A model generated the notes under the pieces. That model was not told where the DNA came from and searched no databases. It saw only the letters and a program-made list of their open reading frames with translations. DNA of 64,000 nucleotides from Closterium sp. NIES-65. Lineage: Eukaryota; Streptophyta; Zygnematophyceae; Desmidiales; Closteriaceae. The stretch spans positions 124,001 to 188,000 of the forward strand of contig CANXME010002158.1 in the NCBI GenBank assembly GCA_948144175.1, given 5' to 3'. Position numbers and translations under genes: made by a program. Below are positions 56,531 through 64,000 of the stretch, piece by piece (position 1 is the first letter of the stretch; each line of letters begins with the position of its first letter).

Positions 56531-59500
56531 ATGCTTGTGTCCGGACGCATGCTTGTGTCCGGACGCATGCTTGTGTCCGGACGCATGCTTGTGTCCGGAC
56601 GCATGCTTGTGTCCGGACGCATGCTTGTGTCCGGACGCATGCTTGTGTCCGGACGCATGCTTGTGTCCGGACGCATGCTTGTGTCCGGACGCATGCTTGT
56701 GTCCGGACGCATGCTTGTGTCCGGTCGCATGCTTGTGTCCGGACGCATGCTTGTGTCCGGACGCATGCTTGTGTCCGGACGCATGCTTGTGTCCGGACGC
56801 ATGCTTGTGTCCGGACGCATGCTTGTGTCCGGACGCATGCTTGTGTCCGGACGCATGCTTGTGTCCGGACGCATGCTTGTGTCCGGACGCATGCTTGTGT
56901 GTCCGGACGCATGCTTGTGTCCGGACGCATGCTTGTGTCCGGACGCATGCTTGTGTCCGGACGCATGCTTGTGTCCGGACGCATGCTTGTGTCCGGACGC
57001 ATGCTTGTGTCCGGACGCATGCTTGTGTCCGGACGCATGCTTGTGTCCGGACGCATGCTTGTGTCCGGACGCATGCTTGTGTCCGGACGCATGCTTGTGT
57101 CCGGACGCATGCTTGTGTCCGGACGCATGCTTGTGTCCGGACGCATGCTTGTGTCCGGACGCATGCTTGTGTCCGGACGCATGCTTGTGTCCGGACGCAT
57201 GCTTGTGTCCGGACGCATGCTTGTGTCCGGACGCATGCTTGTGTCCGGTCGCATGCTTGTGTCCGGACGCATGCTTGTGTCCGGACGCATGCTTGTGTCC
57301 GGACGCATGCTTGTGTCCGGACGCATGCTTGTGTCCGGACGCATGCTTGTGTCCGGACGCATGCTTGTGTCCGGACGCATGCTTGTGTCCGGACGCATGC
57401 TTGTGTCCGGACGCATGCTTGTGTCCGGACGCATGCTTGTGTCCGGACGCATGCTTGTGTCCGGACGCATGCTTGTGTCCGGACGCATGCTTGTGTCCGG
57501 ACGCATGCTTGTGTCCGGACGCATGCTTGTGTCCGGACGCATGCTTGTGTCCGGACGCATGCTTGTGTCCGGTCGCATGCTTGTGTCCGGACGCATGCTT
57601 GTGTCCGGACGCATGCTTGTGTCCGGACGCATGCTTGTGTCCGGACGCATGCTTGTGTCCGGACGCATGCTTGTGTCCGGACGCATGCTTGTGTCCGGTC
57701 GCATGCTTGTGTCCGGTCGCATGCTTGTGTCCGGACGCATGCTTGTGTCCGGACATGCTTGTGTCCGGACGCATGCTTGTGTCCGGACGCATGCTTGTGT
57801 CCGGACGCATGCTTGTGTCCGGACGCATGCTTGTGTCCGGACGCATGCTTGTGTCCGGACGCATGCTTGTGTCCGGACGCATGCTTGTGTCCGGACGCAT
57901 GCTTGTGTCCGGACGCATGCTTGTGTCCGGACGCATGCTTGTGTCCGGACGCATGCTTGTGTCCGGACGCATGCTTGTGTCCGGACGCATGCTTGTGTCC
58001 GGACGCATGCTTGTGTCCGGACGCATGCTTGTGTCCGGACGCATGCTTGTGTCCGGACGCATGCTTGTGTCCGGACGCATGCTTGTGTCCGGACGCATGC
58101 TTGTGTCCGGACGCATGCTTGTGTCCGGACGCATGCTTGTGTCCGGACGCATGCTTGTGTCCGGACGCATGCTTGTGTCCGGACGCATGCTTGTGTCCGG
58201 ACGCATGCTTGTGTCCGGACGCATGCTTGTGTCCGGACGCATGCTTGTGTCCGGACGCATGCTTGTGTCCGGACGCATGCTTGTGTCCGGACGCATGCTT
58301 GTGTCCGGACGCATGCTTGTGTCCGGACGCATGCTTGTGTCCGGACGCATGCTTGTGTCCGGACGCATGCTTGTGTCCGGACGCATGCTTGTGTCCGGAC
58401 GCATGCTTGTGTCCGGACGCATGCTTGTGTCCGGACGCATGCTTGTGTCCGGACGCATGCTTGTGTCCGGACGCATGCTTGTGTCCGGACGCATGCTTGT
58501 GTCCGGACGCATGCTTGTGTCCGGACGCATGCTTGTGTCCGGACGCATGCTTGTGTCCGGACGCATGCTTGTGTCCGGACGCATGCTTGTGTCCGGACGC
58601 ATGCTTGTGTCCGGACGCATGCTTGTGTCCGGACGCATGCTTGTGTCCGGACGCATGCTTGTGTCCGGACGCATGCTTGTGTCCGGACGCATGCTTGTGT
58701 CCGGACGCATGCTTGTGTCCGGACGCATGCTTGTGTCCGGACGCATGCTTGTGTCCGGACGCATGCTTGTGTCCGGACGCATGCTTGTGTCCGGACGCAT
58801 GCTTGTGTCCGGACGCATGCTTGTGTCCGGACGCATGCTTGTGTCCGGACGCATGCTTGTGTCCGGACGCATGCTTGTGTCCGGACGCATGCTTGTGTCC
58901 GGACGCATGCTTGTGTCCGGACGCATGCTTGTGTCCGGACGCATGCTTGTGTCCGGACGCATGCTTGTGTCCGGACGCATGCTTGTGTCCGGACGCATGC
59001 TTGTGTCCGGACGCATGCTTGTGTCCGGACGCATGCTTGTGTCCGGACGCATGCTTGTGTCCGGACGCATGCTTGTGTCCGGACGCATGCTTGTGTCCGG
59101 ACGCATGCTTGTGTCCGGACGCATGCTTGTGTCCGGACGCATGCTTGTGTCCGGACGCATGCTTGTGTCCGGACGCATGCTTGTGTCCGGACGCATGCTT
59201 GTGTCCGGACGCATGCTTGTGTCCGGACGCATGCTTGTGTCCGGACGCATGCTTGTGTCCGGACGCATGCTTGTGTCCGGACGCATGCTTGTGTCCGGAC
59301 GCATGCTTGTGTCCGGACGCATGCTTGTGTCCGGACGCATGCTTGTGTCCGGACGCATGCTTGTGTCCGGTCGCATGCTTGTGTCCGGACGCATGCTTGT
59401 GTCCGGACGCATGCTTGTGTCCGGACGCATGCTTGTGTCCGGACGCATGCTTGTGTCCGGACGCATGCTTGTGTCCGGACGCATGCTTGTGTCCGGACGC

Positions 59501-62500
59501 ATGCTTGTGTCCGGACGCATGCTTGTGTCCGGACGCATGCTTGTGTCCGGACGCATGCTTGTGTCCGGACGCATGCTTGTGTCCGGACGCATGCTTGTGT
59601 CCGGACGCATGCTTGTGTCCGGACGCATGCTTGTGTCCGGACGCATGCTTGTGTCCGGACGCATGCTTGTGTCCGGACGCATGCTTGTGTCCGGACGCAT
59701 GCTTGTGTCCGGACGCATGCTTGTGTCCGGACGCATGCTTGTGTCCGGACGCATGCTTGTGTCCGGACGCATGCTTGTGTCCGGACGCATGCTTGTGTCC
59801 GGACGCATGCTTGTGTCCGGACGCATGCTTGTGTCCGGACGCATGCTTGTGTCCGGACGCATGCTTGTGTCCGGACGCATGCTTGTGTCCGGACGCATGC
59901 TTGTGTCCGGACGCATGCTTGTGTCCGGACGCATGCTTGTGTCCGGACGCATGCTTGTGTCCGGACGCATGCTTGTGTCCGGACGCATGCTTGTGTCCGG
60001 ACGCATGCTTGTGTCCGGACGCATGCTTGTGTCCGGACGCATGCTTGTGTCCGGACGCATGCTTGTGTCCGGACGCATGCTTGTGTCCGGACGCATGCTT
60101 GTGTCCGGACGCATGCTTGTGTCCGGACGCATGCTTGTGTCCGGACGCATGCTTGTGTCCGGACGCATGCTTGTGTCCGCGCATGCTTGTGTCCGGACGC
60201 ATGCTTGTGTCCGGACGCATGCTTGTGTCCGGACGCATGCTTGTGTCCGGACGCATGCTTGTGTCCGGACGCATGCTTGTGTCCGGACGCATGCTTGTGT
60301 CCGGACGCATGCTTGTGTCCGGACGCATGCTTGTGTCCGGACGCATGCTTGTGTCCGGACGCATGCTTGTGTCCGGACGCATGCTTGTGTCCGGACGCAT
60401 GCTTGTGTCCGGACGCATGCTTGTGTCCGGACGCATGCTTGTGTCCGGACGCATGCTTGTGTCCGGACGCATGCTTGTGTCCGGACGCATGCTTGTGTCC
60501 GGACGCATGCTTGTGTCCGGACGCATGCTTGTGTCCGGACGCATGCTTGTGTCCGGACGCATGCTTGTGTCCGGACGCATGCTTGTGTCCGGACGCATGC
60601 TTGTGTCCGGACGCATGCTTGTGTCCGGACGCATGCTTGTGTCCGGACGCATGCTTGTGTCCGGACGCATGCTTGTGTCCGGACGCATGCTTGTGTCCGG
60701 ACGCATGCTTGTGTCCGGACGCATGCTTGTGTCCGGACGCATGCTTGTGTCCACGCATGCTCCGACGCATGCTTGTGTCCGGACGCATGCTTGTGTCCGG
60801 ACGCATGCTTGTGTCCGGACGCATGCTTGTGTCCGGACGCATGCTTGTGTCCGGACGCATGCTTGTGTCCGGACGCATGCTTGTGTCCGGACGCATGCTT
60901 GTGTCCGGACGCATGCTTGTGTCCGGACGCATGCTTGTGTCCGGACGCATGCTTGTGTCCGGACGCATGCTTGTGTCCGGACGCATGCTTGTGTCCGGAC
61001 GCATGCTTGTGTCCGGACGCATGCTTGTGTCCGGACGCATGCTTGTGTCCGGACGCATGCTTGTGTCCGGACGCATGCTTGTGTCCGGTCGCATGCTTGT
61101 GTCCGGACGCATGCTTGTGTCCGGACGCATGCTTGTGTCCGGACGCATGCTTGTGTCCGGACGCATGCTTGTGTCCGGACGCATGCTTGTGTCCGGACGC
61201 ATGCTTGTGTCCGGACGCATGCTTGTGTCCGGACGCATGCTTGTGTCCGGACGCATGCTTGTGTCCGGACGCATGCTTGTGTCCGGACGCATGCTTGTGT
61301 CCGGACGCATGCTTGTGTCCGGACGCATGCTTGTGTCCGGACGCATGCTTGTGTCCGGACGCATGCTTGTGTCCGGACGCATGCTTGTGTCCGGACGCAT
61401 GCTTGTGTCCGGACGCATGCTTGTGTCCGGACGCATGCTTGTGTCCGGACGCATGCTTGTGTCCGGACGCATGCTTGTGTCCGGACGCATGCTTGTGTCC
61501 GGACGCATGCTTGTGTCCGGACGCATGCTTGTGTCCGGACGCATGCTTGTGTCCGGACGCATGCTTGTGTCCGGACGCATGCTTGTGTCCGGACGCATGC
61601 TTGTGTCCGGACGCATGCTTGTGTCCGGACGCATGCTTGTGTCCGGACGCATGCTTGTGTCCGGACGCATGCTTGTGTCCGGACGCATGCTTGTGTCCGG
61701 ACGCATGCTTGTGTCCGGACGCATGCTTGTGTCCGGACGCATGCTTGTGTCCGGACGCATGCTTGTGTCCGGACGCATGCTTGTGTCCGGACGCATGCTT
61801 GTGTCCGGACGCATGCTTGTGTCCGGACGCATGCTTGTGTCCGGACGCATGCTTGTGTCCGGACGCATGCTTGTGTCCGGACGCATGCTTGTGTCCGGAC
61901 GCATGCTTGTGTCCGGACGCATGCTTGTGTCCGGACGCATGCTTGTGTCCGGACGCATGCTTGTGTCCGGACGCATGCTTGTGTCCGGACGCATGCTTGT
62001 GTCCGGACGCATGCTTGTGTCCGGACGCATGCTTGTGTCCGGACGCATGCTTGTGTCCGGACGCATGCTTGTGTCCGGACGCATGCTTGTGTCCGGACGC
62101 ATGCTTGTGTCCGGACGCATGCTTGTGTCCGGACGCATGCTTGTGTCCGGACGCATGCTTGTGTCCGGACGCATGCTTGTGTCCGGACGCATGCTTGTGT
62201 CCGGACGCATGCTTGTGTCCGGACGCATGCTTGTGTCCGGACGCATGCTTGTGTCCGGACGCATGCTTGTGTCCGGACGCATGCTTGTGTCCGGACGCAT
62301 GCTTGTGTCCGGACGCATGCTTGTGTCCGGACGCATGCTTGTGTCCGGACGCATGCTTGTGTCCGGACGCATGCTTGTGTCCGGACGCATGCTTGTGTCC
62401 GGACGCATGCTTGTGTCCGGACGCATGCTTGTGTCCGGACGCATGCTTGTGTCCGGACGCATGCTTGTGTCCGGACGCATGCTTGTGTCCGGACGCATGC

Positions 62501-64000
62501 TTGTGTCCGGACGCATGCTTGTGTCCGGACGCATGCTTGTGTCCGGACGCATGCTTGTGTCCGGACGCATGCTTGTGTCCGGACGCATGCTTGTGTCCGG
62601 ACGCATGCTTGTGTCCGGACGCATGCTTGTGTCCGGACGCATGCTTGTGTCCGGACGCATGCTTGTGTCCGGACGCATGCTTGTGTCCGGACGCATGCTT
62701 GTGTCCGGACGCATGCTTGTGTCCGGACGCATGCTTGTGTCCGGACGCATGCTTGTGTCCGGACGCATGCTTGTGTCCGGACGCATGCTTGTGTCCGGAC
62801 GCATGCTTGTGTCCGGACGCATGCTTGTGTCCGGACGCATGCTTGTGTCCGGACGCATGCTTGTGTCCGGACGCATGCTTGTGTCCGGACGCATGCTTGT
62901 GTCCGGACGCATGCTTGTGTCCGGACGCATGCTTGTGTCCGGACGCATGCTTGTGTCCGGACGCATGCTTGTGTCCGGACGCATGCTTGTGTCCGGACGC
63001 ATGCTTGTGTCCGGACGCATGCTTGTGTCCGGACGCATGCTTGTGTCCGGACGCATGCTTGTGTCCGGACGCATGCTTGTGTCCGGTCGCATGCTTGTGT
63101 CCGGACGCATGCTTGTGTCCGGACGCATGCTTGTGTCCGGACGCATGCTTGTGTCCGGACGCATGCTTGTGTCCGGACGCATGCTTGTGTCCGGACGCAT
63201 GCTTGTGTCCGGACGCATGCTTGTGTCCGGACGCATGCTTGTGTCCGGACGCATGCTTGTGTCCGGACGCATGCTTGTGTCCGGACGCATGCTTGTGTCC
63301 GGACGCATGCTTGTGTCCGGACGCATGCTTGTGTCCGGACGCATGCTTGTGTCCGGACGCATGCTTGTGTCCGGACGCATGCTTGTGTCCGGACGCATGC
63401 TTGTGTCCGGACGCATGCTTGTGTCCGGACGCATGCTTGTGTCCGGACGCATGCTTGTGTCCGGACGCATGCTTGTGTCCGGACGCATGCTTGTGTCCGG
63501 ACGCATGCTTGTGTCCGGACGCATGCTTGTGTCCGGACGCATGCTTGTGTCCGGACGCATGCTTGTGTCCGGACGCATGCTTGTGTCCGGACGCATGCTT
63601 GTGTCCGGACGCATGCTTGTGTCCGGACGCATGCTTGTGTCCGGACGCATGCTTGTGTCCGGACGCATGCTTGTGTCCGGACGCATGCTTGTGTCCGGAC
63701 GCATGCTTGTGTCCGACGCATGCTTGTGTCCGGACGCATGCTTGTGTCCGGACGCATGCTTGTGTCCGGACGCATGCTTGTGTCCGGACGCATGCTTGTG
63801 TCCGGACGCATGCTTGTGTCCGGACGCATGCTTGTGTCCGGACGCATGCTTGTGTCCGGACGCATGCTTGTGTCCGGACGCATGCTTGTGTCCGGACGCA
63901 TGCTTGTGTCCGGACGCATGCTTGTGTCCGGACGCATGCTTGTGTCCGGACGCATGCTTGTGTCCGGACGCATGCTTGTGTCCGGACGCATGCTTGTGTC
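56530..64000. repeat. 18-bp satellite: highly homogenised block, open to the right
   Basis: More than 400 units, nearly all identical. Breaks are few: a 2-bp gain near 56,900, deletions near 57,752, 60,178 and 63,713, a rearranged joint at 60,750-60,770, and scattered CCGGTC units. This is what a recently amplified or actively homogenised satellite core looks like. Confidence 0.9.

Larger units (their letters stand above)
35446..64000. repeat. 18-bp satellite array (GCATGCTTGTGTCCGGAC)
   Basis: About 1,580 tandem units running off the right edge. Each unit holds two 6-bp palindromes, GCATGC and TCCGGA, separated by TTGTG and by one C. Main variants are TTGTGTCCGGTC, TTGAGTCCGGTC, TTGTGTCTGGAC, TTGTGTTCGGAC, TTGTGTCCAGAC and TTGTGCCCGGTC. 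No stop codon exists in any of the six frames (+: ACLCPD, MLVSGR, HACVRT; -: MRPDTS, GHKHAS, RTQACV), which explains enormous open frames that are not genes. The array joins the 17-bp satellite directly at GGACCAGGCATGCTTG. Confidence 0.97.

Noticed and set aside
35302..60168. An 8,288-codon minus-strand open frame, and others of 2,000-4,000 codons on both strands
   Set aside because: They arise because the 18-bp unit is a multiple of three with no stop in any frame. Frames switch peptide repeat wherever the array has an indel, and there is no domain, promoter or conserved end.
35446..64000. CRISPR-like direct repeats
   Set aside because: Units are contiguous with no unique spacers and no cas genes, and the context is eukaryotic.
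9438..64000. Centromere assignment
   Set aside because: The arrays have features seen in centromeric satellites (higher-order units, homogeneous core, palindromes), but sequence alone cannot show centromere function and the monomers are much shorter than nucleosomal size.

Overview
This window is eukaryotic repeat DNA with one protein-coding gene, carried by a transposable element. Two very short-period satellites fill almost everything else: a 17-bp monomer (about 114-35,445) and an 18-bp monomer (35,446 to the window end). A complete Ty1/copia LTR retrotransposon (2,005-9,437, minus strand) sits inside the 17-bp array. I see no host gene, tRNA, rRNA or CRISPR array. The LTR element and the satellites exclude a prokaryote. 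The commonest monomer variants are transitions in both CG and CHG contexts, which suggests plant-type (green-lineage) cytosine methylation. That is an inference and I cannot name the species.

Layout: 1-113 is a GGACGT-like hexamer repeat. 114-2,004 is 17-bp satellite with GCCTGGTCCAGGAGCTT on the + strand. 2,005-9,437 is the retrotransposon, with TG...CA LTRs of 1,023 and 1,022 bp, a 5-bp target duplication CTTGC, a candidate primer site, a polypurine tract and an uninterrupted 1,716-residue Gag-Pol. 9,438-11,460 resumes the + oriented satellite. At TGATCA (11,457-11,462) the satellite inverts, and it then runs in reverse orientation (AAGCTCCTGGACCAGGC) to 35,445. That long arm holds nested duplications: two copies of about 2.46 kb (11.6-16.5 kb), a 1,240-bp unit in tandem at 19.56-22.0 kb with a displaced copy 9,510 bp further on, four near-identical 1,020-bp higher-order units of 60 monomers each (22,548-26,627), and a 2-kb duplication (28.1-30.2 and 32.6-34.9 kb).

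From 35,446 the 18-bp satellite (GCATGCTTGTGTCCGGAC) takes over. 35.4-42.3 kb is diverged, keeps exact 18-bp phase and has higher-order structure. 42.3-47.4 kb has inherited single-base deletions and a roughly 3.17-kb tandem duplication. 47.4-56.5 kb alternates near-perfect blocks with blocks full of one-base indels that look like consensus error. 56.5-64.0 kb is almost perfectly homogeneous, so the recently amplified part of the array probably lies to the right, beyond the window.

The 18-bp unit has no stop codon in any of its six frames, which creates huge spurious reading frames (up to 8,288 codons) that I do not annotate as genes. The unusual content of this window is therefore structural and epigenetic: kilobase higher-order repeats built from 17/18-bp units, a large inverted satellite, palindromic boxes in both monomers, CG/CHG decay signatures, and a young intact copia element with GTCGAC-packed LTRs.
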